The translations under genes were made by a program, and so were the position numbers. The notes under the pieces are model-generated. The model worked only from the letters and a program-made list of their open reading frames with translations, was not told the origin of the DNA and made no database searches. Shown here piece after piece: positions 1 to 11,800 of a stretch of 64,000 nucleotides of DNA; position 1 is the stretch's first letter; every line of letters begins with the position of its first letter. This DNA is from Paragonimus westermani (lineage: Eukaryota; Platyhelminthes; Trematoda; Plagiorchiida; Troglotrematidae): NCBI GenBank assembly GCA_008508345.1, contig QNGE01000939.1, forward strand, positions 1-64,000, in the 5' to 3' direction.

Positions 1-1147
1 TTTAATGCAAGCGCAAACCCGTTGAACTTGTTCTGTCACTGAGCAACATGTAGAATCACCGAAAGTGGAAAAGGTGTGTTGTGAAGTGACGAAATGCAAC
101 CACTCAGCCGATCAGAAAAGTCACGCATGGTGCATCTCGAGCCTGAATGGCAGTGTACACAAACTATCAAAAGAAACACACAGGAAAAAGACATTATAAA
201 CCTCACTATGACAGTCTTCCTTTAGTTCAAATGGTTCAGTGAAAATTCTAGTGAAGACCACAGATTGTGCAGAAAACGTTTGAAATGCGTATGTACATCC
301 GGTTCCGTGTTAGAAGCTTGTGAAGGAAGATCGATCAGCAATGTGGTGATTATAGCAAAGCCAGCGAGAGTACAGATCGGGACAAACACAATACCAAACA
401 AAAGCCTAACCACAACCCAGCAAAAATAGAGCAACCATACCCCAACATACAGACAACAGATGAGGAAAAAAGAATTACAGAAGATTAAGGTAGTTCTACT
501 ACACCAAAGTGATGTAGGTAGCCGGGTCATTTAAAAAGTCAGCTAAGTTTCCTGAATGTATGTATTGAGCGTGCACTCGGCAAACAGGGAGATGACGACG
601 TCTGGTGAGGTAGTTACAATGGGCGGATCAGGACGCTGAATGAGTTGCCTGAAGACTAAACGGCACATTTGATAGCACGATTTCAACAGGTTACTTCAGT
701 GACGACGGGAGAGGATATGTAAAACAAGACGTCGGAGCGAGTGGTTTAGTTGCTGGACCATGGAGAGACTTTGGGCGGCACATAATTCCGCACCCTCATT
801 GCATCATAACATTTTTAGAACGCTCTCAAAAGGAGTGTATGCAAATGTAAAACGGCATAAGCGCAGGCATCGTGGCGAATACTAAATTAGTAGAAATTCG
901 GGGATTTGGGTTATTTCAAATTCAACACCATCCACGTTTGATCGAACCCCTTAGAATCCAATAAGCCTTTCGTCTAGCCAACTTCGAAAGGGAGCATTAG
1001 ATTCAAGTCTCACTCTTTTTAGAAATCATCAGTAGTACATACCTTTGTCCGAATGAGCGTTTGCACTCTGACCCTCATGTTTGTGATGATGGTGTATTAA
1101 CTACAACACCAGTGAGCTCACAAAAGGGATGACCATATAATAATATC
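1..1147. repeat. Dispersed 1.14-kb repeat, copy 1
   Basis: This stretch matches 47823-48961 and 48963-50101 almost base for base, with scattered substitutions and a short indel near 610-630. Weaker similarity to the flank of copy 3 continues to about 1330, so the true repeat is longer than 1147 bases. It starts exactly at the window edge on the same base at which copy 3 starts after the N. It carries a hammerhead-like motif on the minus strand (994-1038). The 102-codon hydrophobic frame at 222-530 is shared by all copies but is probably not a gene: of six base differences, four change amino acids. Confidence 0.95.
994..1038 (-). ncRNA. Hammerhead-like motif in repeat copy 1 (decayed)
   Basis: On the minus strand the motif reads GTACTA, then an intact CTGATGA core box, a weak hairpin, GAGAC in place of GAAAC, a TTGA loop, ATC, then TAATGC. 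The layout equals that of the SINE hammerheads elsewhere in this window: helix I arms, CUGANGA, helix II, GAAA, very short helix III, cleavage triplet. The change in the GAAA box should prevent or weaken cleavage. Confidence 0.6.
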
Positions 1148-1560
1148 CAAACGCTCACCTACAACCTTATATGAATAGCGTTTAGCTTGCCTAACCATCT
1201 CGAAAGAAGAATGAATGGAATACCTCTGTTCTGCCCAGTCGATAAGCCCGTGATCGGGAGTTCTCAATTATGTCATTGAATCGGCTGGACATGGTTTAGG
1301 TCGGTAGTAGAAGTTCGAGAATTTAAGTTATTTTAGATTGGACACTACTCACATTTTTATGTGTTGTGGTTAACAAGATAGTCTCACAAGCAGAGTGCAA
1401 GTCGATTTGGACAAGGATATGCACTACTGATATGATCTAATGAGACCAAAATTCGAATCCGGTGCTTTCTTTCAAAATGGGCTGAGCGAAATTCTTATCT
1501 GTTTGCGAAGAGTGTGATTAAGCGTGAATTGTGTTGAATGTGAAGTCTATCTGTTCATCA
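1086..1560 (+). mobile_element. SINE-like element with decayed hammerhead, copy A
   Basis: It aligns by eye with 32560-32930: both share CCAAACGCTCA, a CCCGTGATC or CCAGTGATC word, GAGGATATGCACTACTGAT (here AAGGATATG...) and a downstream TCTAT block. The design is a pol III-type promoter region followed by a hammerhead, as in the schistosome Sm-alpha SINE. Element ends are approximate. It overlaps the end of the 1.14-kb repeat, which carries an opposite-strand hammerhead. Confidence 0.6.
1421..1465 (+). ncRNA. Hammerhead relic in SINE copy A
   Basis: GCACTA and the hairpin region align with copy B without gaps. The core box CTGATGA has become CTGATAT, GAAAC has become AAAAT, and helix I is broken (GGTGC). 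It is certainly inactive. Confidence 0.6.
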
Positions 1561-2145
1561 AAAGCCAGTTAATCACGTCATAAGGGGGCTTTCTGGGGCT
1601 AACACTTAAACGTCTGTTTGATTAAAAAATCCGATTACATCAGAAGTGTTTCTAACGGCCCAAGTACCAAGCAGTATGTCAGTGAGTAGTTGATTGGTGG
1701 ACTTTTTCCATTCCTGGCTAACTTCGGCTATTTGATTCAAGTGATTGACCTGACGTGTCCAGATGAGTTATCCAATTTCACATCTGCGGCTGACATTCAC
1801 GCCTGATAGCCAAATCCCCTCAATGTGACGCATATTTCTCACACAGATTACGTCTTCAAGTTGGAAATATCTGGGGCGTGTTTCATGATGCCTATTGAGC
1901 TGCAATACCATCGGCATATTTCTCTCCGTTGAAAGGATCTTTGGCCATATATCACCAAGTAGAATCCTTAACTGTCTTCCCAGAACTACTTCAGTCAGCG
2001 ACTGTTGTGGCAGTGTCGCTGGGTTAGCGCGACTACATGACGAATGCAGCTGGTGAAATAATATGCTTGGAATTCCACTGAATTGAACTATGTTCTACTA
2101 CTCGTCAATAAGAGTTCCAGAACACCGAACTGGGTGAATAATCGT
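1561..2145. other. No feature seen
   Basis: Between the SINE copy A tail and gypsy-1 there are only short chance frames and no recognisable motif. Decayed LTR sequence of gypsy-1 could lie here, but no repeat partner is present to show it. Confidence 0.6.
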
Positions 2146-3100
2146 CTAAGAAATGGTTGTTGACGTTGAGGCCATCCGCATGGGGAAAATTTTTATCCAT
2201 ATTGAGTGTGAATCGACTGCTAATGAATAGCGGAATCCGTCCGACTGATCCAAAAAATCAAGGCGAGCAGGGGACCACTGTTTGTCAGCGGTGGACCATC
2301 GGTATAGTTCAGATTTGACAGGCATTTTGCCGCCATTGTACAACTCCAGCAAGCTCCAACCTAATTTCCGATTTGACTGTCGATTCTTGGTCAGTGAACT
2401 CAGCTGCGAACTACCCACTTCATGCAACTGATACCAGGATGGCCTGATTGTAATTGGATTATTACACGCTGATGTAAAACGGCCGGGGTCACTACACGTT
2501 CTGCTAACATTAAACACTTGTCAATCATGGCAACTCCCCACGGCAAAACATTGTTTCAATCTCTCATCTTTTGAACCAGTTCACCAACCATTCTGGAGGC
2601 AGTGCATGACTTGTAGCGAAGCATCCTTCTCTGTTGCTTCTGTCACCATTTTGGCATTTACAGGCAGATTACATATTGAGTCTGAACAAATCCTGCGTAC
2701 GCCATCATCTGTCAATATTGATGAAACCACTGAGTTATCATCAAGCCTTGCGACTGTCTGTTTTGCTGTGAGACGAGATAATGCGTTTGCGTACCCAAAA
2801 CTTGATGTTTCCTTGAACTAGATTTCCCAGTTGTATCCAAGTGACATCACAGATCACCGACGAAATCATCTAACGGTGTAAATCAGAAAGGGTGCTTTCT
2901 GTACCAAAAATTGACAAAAGAGGTTTATGGTCAGTAAATAACGTAAACTTCTGTCCGTGCAGTGTCCGTACAGGTACAGGCGGGAGCCTTTCGTTCTATC
3001 TGACTGGTTTTTCTCAGTCGAATTTAGTACGCGCAAAACATGAGACTGCTTTTCATTAACAGTAGGGAAATTTTTAGAATATCTGATCCAATGCTGCACT
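2146..3100 (-). pseudogene. RNase H and integrase remnants of gypsy-1
   Basis: The 3099-2866 frame ends with a damaged TDH-type segment (CTDRSLRYLLTI), then KAPFLIYTV. Next comes FGYANALSRLTAKQ (compare FG.ADALSRL), a short LPVNAKMVTEAT stretch, and QVMHCLQNGW, the usual entry to the integrase zinc region. The 2517-2146 frame ends with YRWSTADKQWSPARLDFLDQ and a following Y.V......W segment, similar to gypsy integrase C-termini. The DDE core is absent. Confidence 0.65.
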
Positions 3101-3449
3101 GCGATACATCTGCAATGATAATTATTTCCGATTTCTGGTCGTCATAGGTTGAAAGCTAATCGGGAGTGAAAATTTGATTTATACATACGAACGAATACTG
3201 ACAAGCGTTTTTGCCACAATTGTGGAGAATCCATCGTAAGTAGATGATTCAGTAGCGCACGAACATCAAACACATGAGGTATAATATCATTGTGATCGTT
3301 CATCGGACACCGGAACGATTGGAGGATGGTTGCATCCATTGACAAGGTCATTTCTACTACGGCTTTTATCTACTCTAAGTCTGGTCTACAACCCTCCCCT
3401 GGTTAATGACGAAACTCAGGTGTTGAATACTTGCTATGGAACCGTACTC

Positions 3450-4070
3450 TTCAATGCATTCAAAATCCCGAGGCTAGAGGTGACGGATGATTTTTCACCG
3501 TGGCACTAACAATAGTAATGATATCCCAGTAAGCCACTGCACACCTCAATACAGCTAACGTCATGTCCATGATTTGTTGAAAGATAGTTGCAGCACGCTT
3601 CATACTAAGTGACAGGTTGTACTGTAATAGTTTTCGATGTGTGTTAATAGTTAGAAACTACCTAATACATGTGCCAATCTCTACGTACAGGTATTCTTCA
3701 GATAAATCAATCCTCGAGACTTTGCCACCGTCTAAGTTTGCGTACAGCTCCTCATAAGCAAGCATCGGATACTGATGTGTCGTCAGTTCTTCGTTTCGAC
3801 CAGTTGAGAAATCACTATATAATCGTAGAGAACCATTTGGTTTTTGTATTATTACTACGGGTGTGACCCACTCCAACAATTTATTAAACTGATGACCTCC
3901 ATTCTATCCAACCGGTTCAACTCATCCACCAGCAAAGCAACAGGTGCATATGGAACCGGTCTTTTTTGGACGGAAAACCGGTTTAGTAATTGAGAGAAGA
4001 TACAAGATAGCCTTTGCCTGTGTACACCGACCAAGACCATCTTCAAAAAGTTTATGTAACCGTCCTCCAA
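3450..4070 (-). pseudogene. Reverse transcriptase remnant of gypsy-1
   Basis: Pieces in changing frames read KRPVPYAPVALLVDELNRLD, then WVTPVVIIQKPNGSLRLYSD, FSTGRNEELTTHQYPM and GGKVSRIDLSEEYLYVE. A later piece, FQQIMDMTLAV, is followed by a damaged Y.DD site (AYWDIITIV). These match RT blocks P..YA....V..EL.RL, TPVV.V.KPNGS.R+C.DFS, and .KIDL..AYLQ+E. At least two frame changes are present. Confidence 0.85.
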
Positions 4071-4160
4071 ATATTAAATAATTTTTGCTTTTACGTCCGC
4101 GTCAACCAACGACGTTGGCTTCTGATAAGCAGGCATAACTCTGGCGACTGGACAGAATTG

Positions 4161-4412
4161 TCAACAGACCGAATTCAATGACAAATCGAATAACCCCACT
4201 CTATCAATCAAGTCTATACTCAATAAATTCAACTTCATATTCCTTATAACACAACAGATACCAGTAGCACGTAAACTGCCAAATTGTAATTCGTATTTTA
4301 AGTTTTCCACAACGGCAGTAGGCGTCCCCGATGAGATGCGGGCCACTTGGTTCGTCTGTATGTATGCCGGTGTGTAGACAATCTCATGTTTCCTGTGAAA
4401 TGAGTGTAACAT
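4161..4412 (-). pseudogene. Protease-to-RT linker remnant of gypsy-1
   Basis: The end of the frame, LRATGICCVIRNMKLNLLSI and DLIDRVGLFDLSLNSVC, resembles the region after the aspartic protease in fluke gypsy elements (..C.V....NLLG.DWI..L.LFD). The DTG catalytic motif itself is not readable here. Confidence 0.6.
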
Positions 4413-4625
4413 CGGAGGCTCTATTCACTTCTAGGCGTACCTTCGTAATAATCAGCGAAATTTAATACATTTTGTGTTGCCCAACACATCAAGAATGCAG
4501 CGAAGACAACGTTATAGGTCCGCCACTATCTGGGTCCTCGTAAACACCTGGATGATGGTGCTGTCCCACAGCAAAATTCTTTTTGCTCACTTTTCCCGCA
4601 ATTTTGGCACATTTAATTTCGAAAT

Positions 4626-5093
4626 TTAAAAAGCCGCGCAGAATACCACTCTCTGCAATGCCAGCACACGCTCGGTCACCTTGCTATGAATCCTGGTGTC
4701 GTTCTTGAGATTTAGTAGTCGTCGACACTCATCTGTCACAGTGTGCAACGTCATGTATGGGTTATATTTTAGCTGTGATAAGATACATTTACGGATATCT
4801 GCATCGGATGCTGACTGAAGTCCACATTCAAAAACTAACGTTTTAAACTGATCGTTGTTGAGAACTGACAGCTTGAATTTCTCACACTCACGAATGACCA
4901 TACTGGCGAATTTCGAAAAATCCTTCGAGAATTGCTCACTGAGTAATGAAATACGCTCGCTGAAAACACGAGTTGAACAATGCACCGTGACTATGAATGA
5001 ATATCCACGTAGGCTCTGGCAAAATATAGTTACAATACTGAGCATGTTCCGCCGGGCCAAGCTTGCGTAGTAGATGGACTTAGGAACTTCCAT
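4626..5093 (-). pseudogene. gag remnant of gypsy-1
   Basis: A 155-codon frame reads FASMVIRECEKFKLSVLN, DDQFKTLVF-like text (here NNDQFKTLVFECGLQSASDA) and LHTVTDECRRLLNLKNDT. This pattern (a helix with DQFK.L.F.CGL, then DAD+R..+L.....P..TL..+..EC.R+.NLK.D) is typical of fluke Ty3/gypsy gag proteins. A zinc-knuckle-like C...CGK stretch follows downstream near 4600 in another frame. The first part of the frame is probably read-through. Confidence 0.75.
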
Positions 5094-5349
5094 TTAAGTT
5101 TACTGCATCCACTTGGAATAGGTCCCATAACGCTTGGACGAAGCCTCGAACGTGATTTTTTTGCACATTTGATGTGTAAATTCCGTTATACTGTTGGCCA
5201 ATGATTCTGTTGTGAATACTGTTGCTTCAACTGGTGCCACTGACCGTCGCCAACTGTTAAAACCCTACCAAACATGGAATCAGAAGACGAGAGATGAGAG
5301 CGTGCATTGGAATTCTGTCACTAAGTGAATAAAGCGAATGTGACATGTT

Positions 5350-5880
5350 ATCCATAAATGTGAGCAGCCTGACAATCTACCAATCGAAATATAAAAACCT
5401 ATCGATCCACTTTGTTCAGACTGTCAATGGCTGGTTGAGACAAACAAGCAGGCTGTAGGACAAACGTATATCAGCCACTTGCAACAGTGGGAATGTGGCT
5501 GCAACAGACCTATGCAGTAGATGGTGTGCCTAGTATCTGCTTCTCAGAGCCTACCTTGGGATGCAAATCTTGTCCCACTAAGGGCTGAAACACTGATGTC
5601 GTAGCGTACCAGCATCAGGGTGATCAGTGCAGTGTGGCGTTCGGGCATTGCGGTGACGCGTCCATCCAGCTGTGTACGTACATTCACATTCAGGACAGGC
5701 GACGTTTCGTGTCCACGTGCATGTTTCAGATTGACAAGTGAGTCCACAGATTTTCTCTAAATCAACAATCTGACATGTGAGGCAAAAGGAGGTAGGGTTT
5801 TTCTGGAGGTTCACGCCTGAAGCATGACCTGTGAGACGACGAGACGTAGGGCTTCCTTGGGGGACCCTACTAGGAGGCAA
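5350..5880 (-). mobile_element. AP-endonuclease fragment of an RTE-type non-LTR retrotransposon
   Basis: The minus frame 5747-5544 ends RHTALITLMLVRYDISVSAL followed by SGTRFASQGRL. This matches the endonuclease N-terminal block R.TALVA.EL.RY.IDIAALSETRF, in which the E of SET is catalytic; here it is Gly, so the site is lost. Decayed continuation (CPTACLSQPAIDSL-like text) follows to about 5350. An overlapping frame (5880-5578) covers the stretch before it. It lies next to gypsy-1 in the same orientation. Confidence 0.75.
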
Positions 5881-8800
5881 TTACTAAAATGTCTGATGGT
5901 GTTCAGCTAACCAAGCCCTAGGGTACATTGATTAAGACGTTGACGAACCATTGCAAGTACTGCCACGGACAGTAGAGGTATTGTAAGAAACGTCAAGCTA
6001 CTGAGAATCAGTGTGGGTTTGTCAACCATACTGGATGGGACGGTCACAGTCAGTCAGCCGTTGGGCGATCAGACTGCTTCTTATACGGCAGTGCCGTTGT
6101 TAATTCTCCACTTTAGTGTGCGAAAGACAGTGTTGCAGTTATAAATATAGTTCTGTTGTATACACACATATTCGTGTTACACTGCCTACGTACCTCTAAA
6201 TAGTCAGTTGTGCGATATCCAAACCCACGAGTTTTTTTGTCTGACTGACATGGTTCACTCCTGGAAAAATGAAAATCCCAGTCAACACAGCTCTCCTGAT
6301 CCATAACGTTCACAATCTTGATCACGGTGCCATCGAAGCTTTTCCGATAACCAGAATAGCAGACTGGAAACTAACAGTTTATTTGAGACTGAAATCAAAC
6401 TGGTCGCACTTTGGTTGACCCATCCTTTCCCTATAGGTGAGGGTTGAGATCAAGCCCCTCTGAAAGACACCTCTTTCCAAATATATCAAATTGGAAAAGA
6501 TAATGAAAATTTTTCAAACAGGGCCCCTCCATCATCTGAGCCGTGTGCACCGTAGGGTTTAAGAAGTTTGCTCATTTTCGGATCAATACGTTCGTCGGTT
6601 ATCTGTTGGCGTAGACCACGGAACTTAAATGGGAACACGAAAAAACAATGGCTGACCTGGAGGACTAATTGAATTGCTATGAAAAATGTCGTACCCAACG
6701 TACTAGACGACTCAGTAGGTTATAACTTACTTTGTAAATTATTTCACTAATATCGGATCATTGGAAACGCTCTAAGAAAATGGCGACAGATCAGAGTAAA
6801 CAGCGAGGCGATATCCGAAAAGTTATCCATTCACCTCAACAACTTCTCGCGGTTTAGTTTGCTTATTTTTCTCTCATATACTTGTATCCACTTAGTAATT
6901 TAGGATTTGGTTTGAATACTGCCAGAAGCTACGACAGTCCGGGAAAGACCAAAAGCTGAAAATGTATGTACATATGGTACGGGTAGATTGCACTAGATCG
7001 AACAAGTTTCGGATGAAGCAGTGCATTCTAACTTGGTCGCACGTTCTAACGGCCAGATTTCGGGAACGTTCCCTAAGTTTTGTGGTTCACAGCAGAGTTT
7101 AGCAACTCGCGATAAGTGGGGCCAGCTAAGTTAAAAGTTGATTGTAGGCGTTACTACTATTGTTCTAAACCATCAGGTTGAGGTAGGAGCGATTGTTAGT
7201 AAGCACGAATAATTTCTCCAGTCCTCCTGAGAGTTTGTAACAATCCCAAACATATTTGACTGTTATAATGAAAAGGACAGCTTCAACAACCTCTTGTAGT
7301 TGTCGGCATTGATCTTGAGGACATCATGTCAAAATCTAAGGAAGCGAATGCGCTGGTCAGTGTAATACACACTCGTGTACACTGAAGACACAATCGAAAG
7401 GTAGTTTTATCCGACTGATTACCAAGTCAGGTATTGGACATTGAGCTGGCGCGCTTTCCATTTCTCTCCCTCTCTCTTTATTGCTTTGTCATACAATTGG
7501 TGTTCCGTCATACAATAGCACACGAACGGACACACACAAACAGTCATTGACGTCGTAGTGTCTACTGAGGAAAGCAGGAACGAAGATGTGTGAGCCCAGA
7601 GTAGCATGTATTAATCTACCTTGAAGTGAGTTATACTGGTGTCGATCGTATACGTTAATTTTAAGCGAGTTGATCACACCACTTTCCTTGCTGCATAAGG
7701 TTAGTGCTCCAGAATAGTGAGATTCAAGAGCCTGATTAAGTAGACCAATTTTTTTCACCTGCTGACAAAAAAATCCACTTTGCGTGTGATCCAGGTTTAA
7801 CTGCCTTGGGACCAGCTAAGCTATCTAACAGTGAAAAACGTTACAAGTTAGTTGTATGCCCTAGGTTAATATGACACCAAAATACAATCAAAATCGACCC
7901 TCCATTCAGCTGTACGTAGAAAACCTCAACGCCAAAAAGCGGGGCGGAATACTGTACCCATCCGTGTATACGCTGCATATGAGCCCTCAAAATTGCAAAT
8001 AAACGCACCCGGTTAAAAGAGGGTAGGTGAAATACTAGCCTTGACAGTGACAAAGCGATAAAGGGCGTTGTTTCGGTCAAGGTAATGGTGTGTTCACACC
8101 GATGACTGACCGGTGAGCCGCACGTAAAAACACCAACCCAATTGATCAGCGCGTAGTCAAGGCAACGCCCTGGGCCAGGACACCGCAATCCCGCGGCTTA
8201 CGGAGGCCAATAATGATCAAATCCAGAAGAATTGAACTGAAGTAGTTGGGAAATCGGACTAGCAGCACTGGAGCAGTCGGCAATTAGGTTTAAATCCCTG
8301 TAGAAATATCCATGTAGTGTAGTGGTGGCGATGGAATGTGAAACATTACTGAGATCGGAGAGGACGGAGGTCGTCTTACCAAAATTTTTGAGAGTTGTAC
8401 GAAAACTAACAGAATGTACTTTCAAGCTGATAGTGGACAGTCAATGAAAAGCAGGGAAATTAGGAAATATCCATGATATTGTTTGTAAAACATTAGAGTA
8501 TGATCAAATCATCATAATTATTGAAGTAATAAGTGAGATCAAGTTACAAACTGAATTCAGAGTCGCATACGCTAAATCATTTTATTGACTGTTCGTGGAG
8601 CGCATCTCACTGTTCTTGTTGAAATAACCAGTAACTGGTGATATTTGAAATTCATGCAGTTATGAACATGTGCAACTCGCCAAAATAATCACTTTATTTT
8701 AATTGGTGCATGATATACACACGAGTTCTCACAGGTCAGAACAAGGGATAGGCTACACGATTAGAGAATGGAAATCGTATCGGTGTAAATGTCAGTGTAC

Positions 8801-11800
8801 AGTTTTCTGAGAGAGAAAATACACCACAGTTTGTACTCCAGCGAACGAGGAAAACGAAAACAGAAGTAAACTATAACAGGTTCAAAAGTGAGGGAGATAA
8901 AATATTTGTCAAAATGATAAGTGTGTTGAGTACTGATGTGCAAGAGAGATACAAGTTTCGTGGCAGAAAATAGCAGCCCGTAAACGCAAAAACACAGGGA
9001 GATCCCACATAGGGGACCCAAATAGGAAGATCATATTATCACATAGAAGGTGTAAATAACAGTGTTGTATAGGTGTAAAAAATAAGAACAAAGGTCATAA
9101 GGATAATCACAGAATCACCCATCTTCTCGTGGATGGATGATCCAAATGTCAAGATTGCTCTCTGATGCAGGGTAGATGAAGGTGATGCGTGGTGCATTTT
9201 TGCATACAAATCACGGCAGCAGTGACTATTGTGTGGTTACCAGAAAAGGGAAGCCTACATGATGAGCGCCACGTCGAGAAACTGAAATGAAGTAACCAAA
9301 AACGTGAAAGTTACGAGACATAAGGATGGGGTAGACATTCGAAAAAACGTTAGCAACATACTAAAAGATCGCCTATGCATACACGTGTTCGTGGTCAACA
9401 ATGTGGAGGGAAATATTGGCTAGCAAGATGACTGTCTTGGAATAAAATCCTCCCGATGTGAACTACAGAATTTTTAAGAACGTCGAGAACAGAAAACGGC
9501 TAACCTATGATTGCCACACTGGACTGAACTTGAACGTAACAGGCATGCCGCTGATTGCTCTGTTAGACAAAAATCGCACTATAAAGCGCCCGGAATAAGT
9601 CTAGAAGGAAACAGTACAAGCACGATGTAAAATAGTTTTACGACCTACTTTCCATCACCGATCTGTCGCTTAACCACAAACCGATACTAATCTTTTCATT
9701 CATCCTATGGTCATGTGATAGTTGGATATCAGCAACAGCCTCTTATCCATTGCTATCCATGAAGACGATGAGGAATAGCGAGCCTGTTGCTTCATTCGCA
9801 AAATACTAACCCAGCCTCCTCGACAATAGAACGCTGTCATAACCCACAGGTTGTGAGATGTGATGTGGACGTAGAGTGACTGAAGTAAATACGTTCAGTG
9901 TTGGAAAATAACTATTGTTTGAACACACCTATTCATCATCATCACCTATCATATGATTAATTATTCTACTCCAATAATGCACAGCAGGAGTTGAAATGTT
10001 CCCACCATCGGAGTTGACAAATCTATATGAAATGCCATCATTTGTCAGTCTCAGCTAAGTGTGCTCTGAAGATAACTTAAACGCCATCAGGAAAAGTGGA
10101 ATTCCTTTGAAATCAGCAGCAAACGGATGCAAATATCTTGGGAAACGTGACCTAGAGACGCCACTATCGCAAAAACGATCAGACACTGAGAACGGCCAAG
10201 CATAATTCAGTCACAAATCGTAGGAGGAAGACTGCAGATGATCCGTATTACGGGAATAAGTTGAAACGCTGTAAAGTGAATGAGCACATTGCGAAGATAC
10301 TTTTGATAAACAGGAACCCAAGACAGATACGGAGGGTTATGAAATGAGGTTGCATAGTTATGTTGTAATCGCTTCGGTGGCTACACCACATAAAATCGCA
10401 AGTAGTAATACTGATGGAACCTGAACAAACAAAAGATACTAGGAAGTGGAACAAGAAAAGAGTATTTAGCAAACGTTTATTTTTCAGAGAGGAAGCAAAG
10501 TATGCTGGAGGACGTACCTGTTCCAAAGAAAGTATAGCTCGACCACCATGATCGTAGTTTTTAAAAATGGCTGAAAACAAGAAGATGGGCGATTCAACGT
10601 GAGCAATTAGTAGACGATAAACAAAACAGGAATAAAAACTTCAGGAAAAAGCAATGTACATTGTGGTACAGTCTCGGTAGCAACCATGAACAAAAATATT
10701 GTGGCCGGAAATTGGTACGGAACGATGACTGAATGGTCTCGAACAGGTTAATAGGAAATACGGCAACACAATTTTCAACTGTTTCAGCTGAAACTAAAGA
10801 CGATGGAGATATAATGTCAATCGAGTAGACAGCGACAAACAAAACTTGCCTATGGTTTTTGTAATTAATGCCATCGCATTAATGAACTTAGCGTAGTCCA
10901 GACGCCAATCCACATCCACAAATCGATGGACAAGACGCGAGAGCAACGAATGGGGAAGGGTGTAGCCTGAATAAGACAATAAGCCCAACGTAACGAATAA
11001 GAACACAAAAACATGGTATCACAAATACTGGCGGGTTCACAACGTACACATATTCGTTGGTGATGCAAGTCAGCAGGAATGGACGACGACGAAAGTAAAA
11101 ACCAAGGTAAACAGGCAGTTGTAGAGGCCATAATATTTGAAAAGCTAGAACAGTTGGTTCAAAACGAACAATGTGGAGGTATTTTTTCGTATATAATTAC
11201 GGAGACAGTTTTGTAAGACGAAATCAAAAGTAACAGCCTATACGCTCGAATACTCAGATAAATGCACACGCACATAGCAGATGAAATCTAGTGCGACACA
11301 CCAGTCGAACATGTCGCAAGCTTGGACGCTACCCAACGGACCACCGGTACAACTATGACAGTTATCGCAGAAGTCATCAAAGCTGCTGAACAGTGTTTTG
11401 TTTGGTGATCAGCGGCAAGAAAGTGTGATTAATACGGACTGGAAATCATGCACAAATGACGAGCTCCAACAAGAGCAAACCTCAAATTTAGTGTCCCTCT
11501 TCAAAGTCAAATGACTGAAAAGTTTGGAGCAATAGAAAAGCTACGATCGATTGTGACTGAGGTACAATCTGTAACAGTCAATTCATCTTACACTGTTTGT
11601 CAGTAAACAATTATGGGTACTGATTTTAGTATTCACACGAAAATGCTCGTGATTGCGGTTACTCGAGTTGTTGCTGTTTGTTCGTTAGCTGTTTCTGATT
11701 TCTATTTTTCTGTTTATTACTCAGCAAGCACACATCGACGAGCAACAACGATAGAACAGCGATGTGACTAAGAAAGTGTGAAGCGAAGAGAAAGCGAGTT

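Larger units (their letters stand above)
2146..5093 (-). mobile_element. Decayed Ty3/gypsy LTR retrotransposon (gypsy-1)
   Basis: Read on the minus strand, the order is gag (5093-4626), protease-like (4412-4161), reverse transcriptase (about 4000-3450), RNase H (about 3100-2830) and integrase zinc region to C-terminus (about 2800-2146). The order is that of Ty3/gypsy elements. Stops and frameshifts separate the domains, and most of the integrase core is missing, so the element is dead. No LTRs were identified. It abuts an RTE-type endonuclease fragment at its gag side. Confidence 0.85.

Noticed and set aside
222..530. A 102-codon hydrophobic minus-strand frame found in all three repeat copies (also 48044-48352 and 49184-49492).
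   Set aside because: Between copy 1 and the others about six bases differ within it and four change the amino acid, so nothing suggests selection. Two of the copies are identical only because the DNA block is duplicated.
6985..7025. A minus-strand stretch with GCACT, GAAAC and ATCTAGTGC resembling the SINE hammerhead.
   Set aside because: The CUGANGA box and helix II are missing, so it may be only a decayed copy or an unrelated repeat.
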